Below the pieces are notes generated by a model. The model was given only the letters and a program-made list of their open reading frames with translations. It did not search any database and had not been told where the DNA came from. From the NCBI RefSeq assembly GCF_020497125.1, contig NC_059094.1, positions 4,009,733 through 4,073,732 of the forward strand: 64,000 nucleotides of DNA, written 5' to 3'. The translations under genes and the position numbers were made by a program. This document shows positions 20,270-30,659 of the stretch, in pieces (the first letter of the stretch is position 1; every line of letters starts with the position of its first letter). Origin of the DNA: Mauremys mutica. Its lineage: Eukaryota > Chordata > Testudines > Geoemydidae.

Positions 20270-22451
20270 GGGTACGTCTACACTACGGGACTATTCCGAA
20301 TTTGCATAAACCGGTTTTGTAAAACAGATTTTATAAAATCGAGTGCGCGCGGCCACACTAAACACATTAAATCGGTGGTGTGCGTCCATGGTCCGAGGCT
20401 AGCGTCGATTTCTGGAGCGTTGCACTGTGGGTAGCTATTCCCTAGCTATCCCATAGTTCCCGCAGCCTCCCCCGCCCCTTGGAACTTCCGGGTTGAGATC
20501 CCAGTGCCTGATGGGGCAAAAATCATTGTCGCGGGTGGTTCTGGGTAAATGTCGTCAGTCACTCCTTCCTCTGGGAAAGCAACGGCAGACAAGCATTTCG
20601 CGCCTTTTTCCCCTGGATTGCCCTGGCAGATGCCATAGCATGGCAATCATGGAGCTTTTTTTTGCCGTTTGTGACTCTCACCGTATGTGTACTAGATGCC
20701 GCTCACACAGGCGATTCAGCAGCGCTACACAGAAGCATGCTTTTGCTTTTGCATGACAGCAGAGATGGTTACTAGCCATATTGCACCATCCAAACCCTTC
20801 CATAAATTGGAACTGAGGATGATCATGGCTACCAGTCCTTTTGTACCATTTGCTGCTAGTGCCCCTGGTCAATCAGCCAGGGGCGCAAAAGCCAAGAGTG
20901 GTTACTAGCCATATTGTACCTTCCATCGTTTTGTACCATTGGCTGCTGTCATAAGTGCCCCTGGCCGATCAGCCAGGGGTGCAAAAGCAAAAATTGGGAA
21001 TGACTCCCTGAGTCAATCCCTCCTTTTTGGTATCTAAAAATAGAATCAGTGCTGCCTAATATAGGCAAGTGTGCTAGAGAACCACCTGCTCTGTGTCAGA
21101 GCCCGCAGAAATTATTATCTGTATGCTATTCACAGGGGGTGCTCCTGTAACAACCCCACCTGTTGATTCCGTTCTTCCCCCAGCCTTTCTTGGCTACCGT
21201 AGCATTGTCCCCCCACTTGTGTGATGAATTAATAAAGAATGCAGGAATAAGACACACTGACTTGTTAGTGAGAAATGAGTGGAAGGCAGCCTCCAGCTGC
21301 TATGATAGTCCAGACAGGACATTAAGCAGTGTGTAGGAGAGAAGCCCAGCATCCCACTGCTAGTCCAGGGGCAACTGAATCTTTTCTTTACACATGAAGG
21401 GTGGGGGCTGATGGAGCTCAGCCCCCTGTTGCTATGATGAGGATGGTTACCAGCCATATTGCACCATCCATCCACCAGAAAAAATTAGGGCCAATAGGCT
21501 GATGACGAGGACGGTTACCAGTCCTTTTGTACCATCAGCTGAGGCTGATGATGAGGATGGATTTCCATCGTATTGTACCATCAGCCGCCCATGGCGGGGG
21601 GGGGGAGCAAGGATGTTGGTGTTGAGTGCTGCACTATCGCGTCTATCTGCAGCATTCAGTAAAGATAGGGTGACATGTAAAAGAGTCAGAGGATTGTTTT
21701 ACCTTTCGCTTCTGGGGGTGGGTGGGGGGTGGGTGAGTAGATTGCCAAGCTATGCCCTGACCCGCGGACACTGTGTTTGACCCTAGAAGCATTTGGAGCT
21801 CAGCCAAGAATGCAAATAATTTTAGGAGGCTGCAGGAACTGTGGGATAGCTTCAGTCCTCCAGTCCATGCGCATCCATTTGATTCTTTGGCTTTCCGTTA
21901 CGCTTGTCACGCTGCAGTGCGCTGAGTCCCTGCTATGGCGTCTGTCTGGAGATTTTTAAAAAGGGATTCTGAATTTCATCTTCTGTAACGGAGCGCTGAT
22001 AGAACGGATAGAACGGATTTGCCTGCCCTTACAGCGATCACATCCGCATGGTTCATGCGGGAGCTCTTTTTTTTATTTTGATTTCGGACTGCATCGCCAC
22101 CCGTGCTGATCGGAGCTCCACGCTGGGCAAACAGGAAATATTCAAAAGTTCGCGGGGCTTTTCCTGTTTACCTGACCACTGCATCCGAGTTCAGATTGCG
22201 GTCCAGAGCGGTCACTGGTGCACTGTGGGATAGCTCCCGGAGGCCAATACCGTCGATCAGCGTCCACACTAACCCTAATCCGATATGTTAATACCGATAC
22301 TAGCGTTACTCCTCTCGTTAGGGAGGAGTACAGAAACCGGTTTAAAGAGCCATTAAAATCGATATAAGGTGCCTCCTAGTGTGGACGGTTTTGGCGTTAA
22401 ATCGGTTTTACGCTCCTAAAACCGATTTAAACGCCTAGTGTAGACCAGGCC
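20270..22451 (+). mobile_element. Non-autonomous Harbinger element
   Basis: Left terminus GGGTACGTCTACACTACGG. The right terminus on minus is GGCCTGGTCTACACTAGG. TCA on both sides (20267-20269, 22452-22454) fits the 3 bp Harbinger TSD. The first ~380 bases follow copy B (58881 onward): CATTAAATCGG, GTGCACTGTGGG-like and CCTGATGGGGCAAAAA text, up to the transposase start context GGCAATCATGGAG (ATG at 20649). Instead of transposase the interior holds repeated short motifs. So it is probably mobilised by a copy-B-type transposase (inference). Confidence 0.85.
20764..21585 (+). repeat. Dispersed short motif repeats in the non-autonomous Harbinger
   Basis: A 25-30 base motif of the form GGTTACCAGCC-ATATTGTACCATC recurs about six times (near 20764, 20821, 20900, 21444, 21509, 21556). 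A second unit containing CCCCTGG and CCAGGGG, able to form a small hairpin, occurs at about 20857 and 20952. Confidence 0.75.
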
Positions 22452-22904
22452 TCACATCGATGCGGCAGCACGGACTCTAGTGGAACTATTGGGGTGTCAT
22501 ATATGCTCAGAACGCTCTGTGTGTGTGTGTGTGTGTGGAGTGCTGGGTGGGGCAGGGTGCGGTATGTCGACACTGCTGCTGGGAATGGGTCTCCCAGCCC
22601 AGGTTCCCAGACCTGTGCTAGTGGCACGTTATAATTGCGGTGTGGCTGTTGCAGCTTGGGTGCAAGCTGGAGCTAGGCACCTGAGCTCACACCCACCCCG
22701 CCCCCGGCTCCGAGCACAAGTGGCTAGCAAAGCTCCACTGGTGCCACCGTATCCACACTGCAGTGGTAGCACGCTAGCACAAGCCCTGCTGTGCCAGTCT
22801 GTCTACCCAGGCTGCGCAGCTCATGCCCAGCTACACTGTGGACATACCAGAAAGGTGTGGGGCTGGGGGGTGCACTGCAGAGTACTCTACAGATCTGTCT
22901 GGGT
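22452..22904. other. Unresolved DNA with a (GT)n run and a possible MITE end
   Basis: A short GT run is at about 22518-22536. Near 22835-22852 the text CTACACTGTGGACATACC, read on minus, resembles a Harbinger-type terminus (GGTATGTCCACAG). I could not find its partner. Confidence 0.3.
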
Positions 22905-23945
22905 GGGAGGAGTGTGATGCAGGGCACACTCTGGCTGTGCTGGGTGTGAGGGGTGTGATGCAGGGCACACTGGCTGTGCTGGGTGTAAGGGGTGTGATGC
23001 GGGGCACACTCTGGCTGTGGCTGGGTGTGAGGGGTGTGATGCAGGGCACACTGGCTGTGCTGGGTGTGAGGGGTGTGATGCGGGGCACACTGGCTGTGGC
23101 TGGGTGTGAGGGGTGTGATGCAGGGCACACTCTGGCTGTGAGGGGTGTGATGCAGGGCACACTGGCTGTGCTGGGTGGGAGGGGTGTGATGCAGGGCACA
23201 CTCTGGCTGTGCTGGGTGGGAGGGGTGTGATGCAGGGCACACTCTGGCTGTGGCTGGGTGTGAGGGGTGTGATGCGGGGCACACTCTGGGTAGGAGGGGT
23301 GCGATGCCGGGCACACTCTGGCTGTGCTGGGTGTGAGGGGTGTGATGCGGGGCACACTCTGGGTGTGAGGGGTGTGATGCAGGGCACACTCTGGCTGTGC
23401 TGGGTGTGAGGGGTGTGATGCGGGGCACACTCTGGGTGTGAGGGGTGTGATGCGGGGCACACTCTGGCTGTGGCTGGGTGGGAGGGGTGTGATGCCGGGC
23501 ACACTCTGGCTGTGCTAGGTGTGAGGAGTGTGATGCAGGGAACGCTCTGGGTGTGAGGGGTGTGATGCAGGGCACACTCTGGCTGTGCTGGGTGTGAGGG
23601 GTGTGATGCGGGGCACACTCTGGGTGTGAGGGGTGCGATGCGGGGCACACTCTGGCTGTGCTGGGTGGGAGGGGTGTGATGCGGGGCACACTCTGGCTGT
23701 GCTGGGTGGGAGGGGTGTGATGCAGGGCACACTCTGAGTGTGAGGGGTGTGATGCAGGGCACACTCTGGCTGTGGCTGGGTGTGAGGGGTGTGATGCGGG
23801 GCACACTCTGGCTGTGGCTGGGTGTGAGGGGTGTGATGCGGGGCACACTCTGGGTGTGGCTGGGTGTGAGGGGTGTGATGCGGGGCACACTCTGGGTGTG
23901 AGGGGTGTGATGCAGGGCACACTCTGGCTGTGCTGGGTGGGAGGG
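22905..23945. repeat. GC-rich minisatellite, about 27 units of two lengths
   Basis: Tandem units carry the core GATGCRGGGCACACTCTGG. About 27 cores can be counted. Long units are about 39-42 bases (with GCTGTGCTGGGTGTGAGG) and short ones about 31 bases (GTGTGAGG only). The array stays open in several frames on the minus strand (up to 398 codons). That comes from unit composition, not from coding function. Confidence 0.95.
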
Positions 23946-23990
23946 GTGTAAGTTACATCGATTTACGCAGTAGTGTACACCAGCCCCGAG
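23946..23990. repeat. Harbinger-like terminus next to the minisatellite
   Basis: GTAAGTTACATCGATTTACG followed by CAGTAGTGTACACCAGCC resembles the right end of a Harbinger MITE. It abuts the last minisatellite unit, which suggests the array expanded inside or beside a MITE. Confidence 0.4.
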
Positions 23991-24299
23991 TCAGGGGAAC
24001 AGGAGCTGGGGATGCTGCTTGACTCCTGCTGAATCTGAGTCAGGTTAGTTTGGAGGAGGAAGAAAGAGCACGAGCCCATGGTCCTGGGTATGTGTCGCTT
24101 TACACAGCTCTTCAGCTGGGTGCTCAGCTTAGCTGGCCAGTCCTCGGTGCAGAGCTGTAGCTCTGGGACTTTTCTACACAGTGCTGCATGCTGCTATGCA
24201 ATGTGTGGCTCACGGCCTTATGTACCGCACACCACTCGAACCCTGCTCCAGAGAGAATCTTTAACTGCCCCCAGGCTTCTCTGTGGTGCTCAGCGCTAT

Positions 24300-24470
24300 A
24301 GTGTCTGAATGCTTCCTCAGTCTTAATGAACTGATCTTCACAAAAACCCTGGGAGGTGAGGGGCTACCATCATCCCCATTGCACAACTGGGGAGCTGGGC
24401 CACAGAGAGTAAGGCCAAAAGTACCCACTAATTGTGGGTATCCAGTCTGAGATGCCAGGTTTTTCAGACC
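24300..24470 (+). repeat. MIR-like SINE fragment
   Basis: The phrase ACCCTGGGAGGTGAGG, then CATCATCCCCATTGCACAAC, GGGGAGCTGGGCCACAGAGA and GTAAGGCC follows the conserved MIR core. The tRNA head is not visible. Confidence 0.55.
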
Positions 24471-25061
24471 CGTCAACATTATTAGTATTATTATTATTAC
24501 TCGAATACTCAAGGAGCTGACTGAGGAGATATCTGAGCCATTAGCAATTATCTTTGAAAAGTCACGGAAGACCAGAGACATTCCAGAGGACTGGAAAAGG
24601 GCAAATCTAGTGCCCATCTATAAAAAGGGAAATAAGGACAACCTGGGGAATTACAGACCAGTCAGCTTAACTTCGGATAATGGACCAAATAATAAAACAA
24701 TCAATTTGCAAACATCTAGAAGATAATAAGTCAGCATGGATTTGTCAAGAACAAATTGAGTCAAACCAACGTGATAGCTTTTCTTTGACAGGGTAACAAG
24801 CCTTGTGGATGGGGGGAAGCGGTAGTTGTGGTCTATCTTGACTTTAGTAAAGCTTTTGATACTGTCTCGCATGACCTTCTCATAAACAAACTAGGGAATT
24901 GCAACCTAGATGGTGGGTGGGTGCATAACTGGTTGGAAAACTGTTCCCAGAGAGTAGTTATCAGTGGTTCACAGACATGCTGGAAGGGCCTAATGAGTGG
25001 GGTCCCGCAGGGATCAGTCCTGGGTCTGGTTCTGTTCAATATCTTCGTCAATTATTTAGAC

Positions 25062-25679
25062 CAGGCCTGCACAACTCGTAAAGTGGCGAGGGCCACATTA
25101 CTCCAAAGAAAACAGCTGAGGGCCGAAACCTCCCGGCCCCATGGAAACACCCCCCCCAGCACCTCCCGGCCCCGCGGAAACACCCCGCCCCAGCGCCGCC
25201 CAGCCCTGCAGAAACAAACCCTCCTTCCCCAGCGCCGCCCCACCAAAACAGCTGTGGGCCAAAAAGGAAGGTTGGGGGTGGGGAGGTGATACTTGATTTT
25301 AAATCAACCAGGGGCTCCCAGCTGAAGAGGTGGCTGGGAGCCTTCAGGGGAAAATTAAAGGGCCTGGGGCTCCGGCGGCTGGGGGAACCCGGAGCTTTGT
25401 GGGGCTGGGGCAGGGATTTAAAGGGCTCAGAGCTCCTGCCACTGAGGGAAGCCCAAGCCCTTTAAATCCCAGCCCCAGCCCGGCCGCTGGAGCTGCGGCC
25501 GGGATTCAAAGGGCTCTGGGCTGCCTGCAGCGGTGGGGAGCCCTGAGCCCTTTAAATCCCAGCCGCGGCCGGGAATCAAAGGGCTCTGGGGTGCCCGCAG
25601 AGCGCCGTGTGTGCGGGATTTAGAATCCCTCCGCGGGCCGCACAGTGAGCCTCCGTGGGCCGTATGTTGTACAGGCCTG
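25062..25679. mobile_element. hAT-type non-autonomous element in CR1
   Basis: The inverted ends are CAGGCCTGCACAAC and, on minus, CAGGCCTGTACAAC. TSDs are ATTTAGAC (25054-25061) and ATTTAGAT (25680-25687), 7 of 8 matching. The 618 bp interior is GC-rich with repeated CCCTTTAAATCCCAGC-type segments in both orientations. The CR1 reading continues on the far side, proving insertion. Confidence 0.9.
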
Positions 25680-26491
25680 ATTTAGATAATAGCATCGAGA
25701 GTACACTGTTAAAGTTTGTGGACTATACCAAACTGGGAGGGGTTGCAAGTGCTTTGAGGGATAGGATTATAATTCAAAATAATCAGGACTAACTGGAGAA
25801 ATGGTCTGAAGTAGATAGGATGAAATTCAGTAAGGACAAATGCAAAGTACTCCACTTAGGAAGGAACAATCAGTTGCACACATACAAAATGGGAAATGAC
25901 TGTGTAGGAAGGAGTACTGCAGAAGAGGATCTGGAGGTCATAAATATGAAGCAACAATTAACACTGTTGCAAAAAAAGCAAACATCGTTCTGGGATGTAT
26001 AAGCAGGAGTGCTTATATATCCCAGAATGATGTTCGTCTTTTTTGCAACAGTTGTAAGCAAGACACAAGATGTAATTATTCTGCTCTACTTCGTGCTGAT
26101 TAGGCCTCTACTGGAATATTGTGTTCAGTTCTGGGTGCCACATTTCAGGAAAGATGTGGACAGATTGGAGAAAGTCTAGAGAAGAGCAACAAAAATGATG
26201 AAAGGTCTAGAAAACACGACCTATGAGGGAAGATTGAAAAACTTGGGTTTGTTTCGTCTGGAGAAGAGAAGACTGAGAGGGGACATGAGAACAGTTTTCA
26301 AGTACATAAAAGGTTGTTAACAAAGAGGGACAAAAAATGTTCTTCTTAACCTCTGAGGATAAGACAAGAAGCAAAGGGCTTAAATTGCAGCAAGGGCGGT
26401 TTAGGTTGGATATTAGGAAAAGCTTCCTGTCAGGGTGGTTAAGCCCTGGAATAAATTGCCTAGGGAGGTTGTGGAATCTCCATCATTGGAG

Positions 26492-26614
26492 TCAAATATC
26501 AGGGGATAGCCGTGTTAGTCTGAATCCACAAAACCAATAAGGAGTTCAGTGACACCTTAAAGACTAACAGATTTATTTGGGCATAAGCTTTCACGGGTAA
26601 AAAAACCTCACTTT
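26492..26614 (+). mobile_element. Unclassified short element with a 12 bp TSD
   Basis: It interrupts CR1 between CCATCATTGGAG (26480-26491) and CCATCACTGGAG (26615-26626), an 11 of 12 direct repeat. The interior has ATCAGGGGATAGCCGTGTT, then ACACCTTAAAGACTAACAG and GCATAAGCTTTCACGGG. A second relative is at 31806-31921. TSD length argues against hAT (8 bp) and Harbinger (3 bp). Confidence 0.7.
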
Positions 26615-26660
26615 CCATCACTGGAGATTTTTAAGAACAGGTTAGACAAACACCTGTCAG

Positions 26661-26921
26661 CAGAGGCGGCTCCAGGCACCAGCACGCCAAGCATGTGCCT
26701 GGGGTGGCAAGCTACAGGGGGCACTCTGCCGGTCGCCGCGAGGGAGGCACGCAGGTTGCCTTCGGCGGCATGCCTGCAGAGGGTCCGCTGGTCCCATGGC
26801 TTTGGCGGACCTCCTGCAGGCGTGCCACCGAATCCTTGGGACCGGAGACCTCCCACAGGCAAGCCGCCAAAGGCAGCCTGCCTGCCGTGCTTGGGTGGCA
26901 AAATACCTAGAACCGCCCCTG
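26661..26921. mobile_element. hAT-type MITE in CR1
   Basis: Ends CAGAGGCGGCTCCAGG and, on minus, CAGGGGCGGTTCTAGG. TSDs CCTGTCAG (26653-26660) and CCTATCAG (26922-26929), 7 of 8. The interior is GC-rich and self-complementary in part (GGCGGACC, GGCATGCC). Confidence 0.85.
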
Positions 26922-26942
26922 CCTATCAGGGATGATCTAGAT

Positions 26943-27252
26943 CAGGGATCAGCAACCTTTCAGAAGTGCTGTGCCGAATCTTCATTTATTCACTCTAATT
27001 TAAGGTTTCACATGCCGGTAATACATTTTAATGTTTTTAGAAGGTCTCTTCCTATAAGTTTATAATATATAACTAAACTATTGTTGTATGTAAAGTAAAT
27101 AAAGTTTTTAAAATGTTTAAGAAGCTTCATTTAAAATTAATTAAAATGCAGAGCCCCCCGGACCGGTGGCCAGGACCTGGGCAGTGTGAGTGCCACTGAA
27201 AATCAGCTCACGTGCCGCCTTCGGCACGCGTGCCATAGGTTGCCTACCCCTG
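26943..27252. mobile_element. hAT-type MITE, first copy of a pair
   Basis: Inverted ends CAGGGATCAGCAACC and, on minus, CAGGGGTAGGCAACC. The flanks ATCTAGAT and CTCTACAG match at 5 of 8. The interior is AT-rich, then GCAGAGCCCCCCGG and CTCACGTGCCGCC. A close relative is at 30030-30287. Confidence 0.75.
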
Positions 27253-27432
27253 CTCTACAGGGTACAGTAGCCCAGGGCCCAGTCTAAGAGTGGGAGAATT
27301 GTGAACTCCCCCCCCAGGAGAGGCACAGACTCAAGGCCTGTCCCTGAAGGAGGGGCACTCGGAGAACGTGGAAAAAATGGCATCTGGCCATGAATTCAAG
27401 ACTGTATCATAATGCAGGGGGATACAGTGGAC

Positions 27433-27930
27433 CAGGGGTTCTCAACCTTCTTCCTTCTGAGCCCCCCCCCCCCAACATGCTATAAAAACTCCACAGCCCA
27501 CCTGTGTCACCACTGGTTTGCTGCGTCGCCAGTAGATGAAAAGCCAGGGCAGGCGTTAGGGGGCAGCAAGCAGGGCAATTGCCAGGGCCCCCAAGCAGCA
27601 CGGACCCTTCCAAGCTAAGTTGCTCAGGCTTCAGCTTTCTGCTCTGGGACTCAGTGAGTCTAACACCAGCCCTGCTCTCTGGTTCCTTTTGGTGGACCCC
27701 CTGTGTTGTGTATTTGGTTGTCGCGGTAATAGAATCTTGTGTTGCTATGGCAACTGAGTTCGATTATTAGGGGATAGGCCAGCCAGTTTTGGCTGGCTGT
27801 TGGTTAGTTCTGTGTGGGGCAATAAATGGCTGTTTCAAGGTTTACAGCTCTGTGTCTCCAGTGATTTCTTCCTAAACCTGTTGCCCCCAAGGATACAACA
27901 CCCTGAAACCTGCTCGTGGCCCCAGGGAGC
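27433..27930. mobile_element. hAT-like repeat hosting a solo LTR (right end not found)
   Basis: Begins CAGGGGTTCTCAACCTTCTT, a terminus I recall from turtle hAT repeats. The text GGTGGACCCCCTG breaks at 27703 and continues AAACCTGCTCGTGGCCCC at 27906, after the LTR and its TSD. The far end is not clear. Confidence 0.55.
27704..27900 (+). mobile_element. Short solo LTR with 5 bp TSD
   Basis: Starts TGTTGTG and ends ATACAACA (terminal TGTTGT/ACAACA inverted repeat), flanked by CCCTG on both sides (27699-27703, 27901-27905). AATAAA is at 27821-27826. 5 bp TSDs and a short LTR suit Ty3/Gypsy-type elements. It is one LTR only, as left by LTR-LTR recombination. Confidence 0.75.
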
Positions 27931-29448
27931 TGCAGTGCACACACCCAAGGGCTCAGGATTAAGGTTGCACAGACAACCTTCATGCTGGCATTGCTTAACC
28001 TTGGAGCGCTTGGCTTTGCAGCCATGCTCATGTTCTTTTAGTGTAAATACATTTCAGGCAGCGTCTTTAACGCCCCAAATCCCCCCCCCCCCCCCGCCCG
28101 CAGTGAATCTCAGCCCAGAGCCAGTGCTTTGTTGTGATGGGTGCTCCGGCTGCCTGTCATGACTTCCCTTGATCCAGCTGTGGGGCCTTTCTCCTCCTTG
28201 ACTCCTGGCTGTGCCAGGAACCCTGCTTTTCTTCTGTTATTGAAAGCACTCTGGCCCCTGGCTGGTCCCCTCCCCCAACCCTCAGATGGCGCAGAATTAC
28301 CATATCCCTTTGTCGGAGCCACACTTCTGCTTGTCTGGAGGAGCAGCTGAGGCAGGAGAAATGTGCGTTTCCATGCAGAGGCTTAGTCTGGGCTGCATTG
28401 TGCCTCTGAAAGGAATGTTTAAAACATTTGCATAAAAATGTGCTTGAAACAGATAATATGAGTGCATGCAGGAGGTGCTGGCGAGGGGGCTGCGCCGGGC
28501 TGGGGGAAGGGGTCCTTCCTTTCAACTTCATTCATCAGCCACAGAATAGAAGGTGTCTGGTGAGACAGGAGCTCTGGCTTCCCAGCCTGACTTGAGTTCA
28601 CTGGTGTCCAGTGCCTGCTCATTCAGGGCAGCAGGCAGCAGCCTCTGCTGAGAGGGGTGATTCTCTGACTTGGGTCAAAGATCAAGTGAGCTAATCTGAG
28701 AATCCTGGGATTAGCTTCCAAGACGCCTGCTCTGGTCTGTCCCTGCTGCAGAGAGCTCTGCTCTGAGCTGAGCCATGTGGTAGGTCTCAGAGCAGCCAGT
28801 GGGATAGGAACACATTACCCTTGCTAGGATCCTGCCTGCTTGTTCCTGGACACGGTGCCAGGCTTCCTGTCCACACAGCTGTGCCAACACACCTGCCGCA
28901 TCCCCTGTGCTGCTTCTGTCCCAGCTTTCCTCTGTCAATGCACCTCAGTCCAGACATGCAGCATCCCATCTTCCCTCCCCAGCCCAGCTCTGCCAATGCC
29001 CCATCCTGCTGTGCAGCCACCTCCCGCTATCCCATACAGCTCTGCCAATGTCTCTCACCTGATACTCAGCCCTCCCGTCCTCTCCCGCCGGCCCCCCATC
29101 CTGGGGCTCCACACGTCACTCTGCTGTTGCACCTGGATTGTGCCCACCCCAAATGGAGCCTGTAAATGTTATTGTTGTTCACCAGTTTCTCGGCCTTCCC
29201 ACAAAGACTGCTCCCCAGGGAGTTTTGCCATGTGCCCGTTTGCTCTTTGACACCTCAGGCAGCTAGGTTGGATTTAGCTGCAAATTGTATTTTGTCCACA
29301 CTCCTCTTGCTCATGAAATCACTGTCGGGTTCAATCCAGCAGGGGAAAGGTTTGGCCCCAAAGGAAATCTGCAGAGAAACACAAATAGGGATTTACTCTG
29401 AGCTGCAGTTATCAGCTCATTCCTTTGCTTGGCCCCCAGGAGTGGGAG
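27931..29448. other. Unrecognised DNA with a poly(C) tract
   Basis: About 1.5 kb. A C-run lies near 28081-28095. There are short ORFs only and no exon or repeat end I can support. Confidence 0.35.
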
Positions 29449-29615
29449 TAGGGTTGCCAAATCTGACTGAAGCTATTCTGGGAGATTTTTTATTCCATCA
29501 TGACCTAATGTCATTTCCTTAAAACATCCTATTAAAATCTCCCAGATTCAATAGTCACCGGGAGATCGATGCCAATTCCTGGAGACTCCAGACCTATCCT
29601 GGAGGGTTGGCAACC
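29449..29615. mobile_element. Small MITE with GTTGCCAA ends
   Basis: Left end TAGGGTTGCCAAATC. The right end on minus is TGGTTGCCAACCC. The interior contains GGGAGAT and ATCTCCC segments in both orientations. Type is probably hAT (recall of similar turtle repeats). TSD is not clear. Confidence 0.5.
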
Positions 29616-30029
29616 ACAAGTCCAGAGCGCTGCCCATTATGTAACTCCAAGCCTTCTCCAGGTGACAGGCTGTGCTGGTGCCAAGCTAATTTTTAACTAT
29701 TAATAACTTTATTCTAAACTTACTCTTTCAGGTCTAAGTGTCTGCAGAGTTTGAAAGTTCAGCTATTTCTGAGTCATTCATTTGCACATCTTAATGCTTG
29801 TGGGCTTTTTTAAATGAGAAAAGTTAATTATTTTCTTGCTCACTTGGCTGGATTTTCCTTCACATTTAAACAAAAAGAACCTGAGAGCTCAGACCCCACC
29901 CAGAGAGCATCAGCCCCGGAGGAGAGCTTTGGGGATGATGGAAGCTGGGTCACTGCTGTAACGATGTGGCTATTCGGTGTAGTATGGTAATGCCTGAGGC
30001 ACCAGCCATTACCAGGGCCCCGTTCCTAG

Positions 30030-30287
30030 ATTGCTAGATTCCAAGTGCCAGGAATACATGTTAACGTTTTTAGAAGGTCTCTTTCTACAAGTCTACAATA
30101 TAGAACGAAACTATTGTTGTATGTAAAGTAAATAAGGGTTTTCAAATGTTTAAGAAACTTCATTTAAAAATTAAATTAAAATGCAGAGCCCCCAGACTGG
30201 TGGCCAGGACCCAGGCAGGGTGGGTGCCACTGAAAATCAGCTCACGTGCCGCCTTTGGCACCCGTGCCATAGGTTGCCTCCCCCGGA
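30030..30287. mobile_element. hAT-type MITE, second copy (left end lost)
   Basis: Near-collinear with 26995-27250: AGAAGGTCTCTTTCTAC, ACTATTGTTGTATGTAAAGT, AAAATGCAGAGCCCCC and CTCACGTGCCGCC. The left terminus is missing. Confidence 0.75.
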
Positions 30288-30440
30288 TCTAGGCTGACCT
30301 CCTGTGTAGCCCAGGCTGAGAACTGATCCAAAGCAATTCCTAGCACTGATCTGTTAGACAAAGCTCTCATCTTGATTTAAAATGGTCAGGGGTGGAGAAT
30401 CCACCACAGCTCTGGATAAAGTGTTCCAGCCACGTAGTTA
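30288..30440 (-). pseudogene. Divergent CR1 3' end fragment
   Basis: On minus, this is the 3' untranslated end of the same old CR1 subfamily as 8185-8990, with the text GATGGAGAATCCACC-like (here GGTGGATTCTCCACC in reverse) and GTTAGACAAAG. Non-coding. Confidence 0.55.
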
Positions 30441-30456
30441 TGTCCATCTACATGTT

Positions 30457-30472
30457 GTGTGTAGACCAGGCC
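30457..30472. repeat. Harbinger terminus remnant
   Basis: GTGTGTAGACCAGGCC matches the right terminus of the Harbinger elements at 4416 and 22451. No partner end was found. Confidence 0.45.
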
Positions 30473-30659
30473 TTGGTTAATTAAGAGCTGTTCCAGTGCA
30501 GCCCTAGGCCTTGGGCCTGCAAATACTGACTTACATGAGCAGTTCCCAGGGAAGTCAAAGAGGCTAAAGTGAAGTTAATGGGATGTGCATAAAATTAGTC
30601 ATCAGTGCAAGTGCCTGCAGGCCTGAGGAATGGCATGTCCTGCTGATCCGAACAGCTTC

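Larger units (their letters stand above)
24490..26942 (+). pseudogene. CR1 relic carrying several nested insertions
   Basis: 5'-truncated CR1 ORF2 of a divergent subfamily. Text: [71 protein letters not shown], then, after an insertion, MKFSKDKCKVLHLGRNNQLH and later [19 protein letters not shown]. Insertions at 25062-25679, 26492-26614, 26661-26921 and 26943-27252 split or end it. The FADD equivalent next to the first insertion reads KFVDYTKLGG, so it is inactive. A partial duplication of GCTTATATATCCCAGAATGA-type text around 26000-26050 adds to the damage. Confidence 0.85.

Noticed and set aside
22724..23920. 398-codon minus-strand ORF rich in HTPHTQ
   Set aside because: It is the reading of the minisatellite. 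Overlapping frames are also open, the content is unit-periodic, and there is no start context or domain.
22905..23945. CRISPR-like array
   Set aside because: There are no unique spacers, the units are contiguous and variable, and the organism is a vertebrate.
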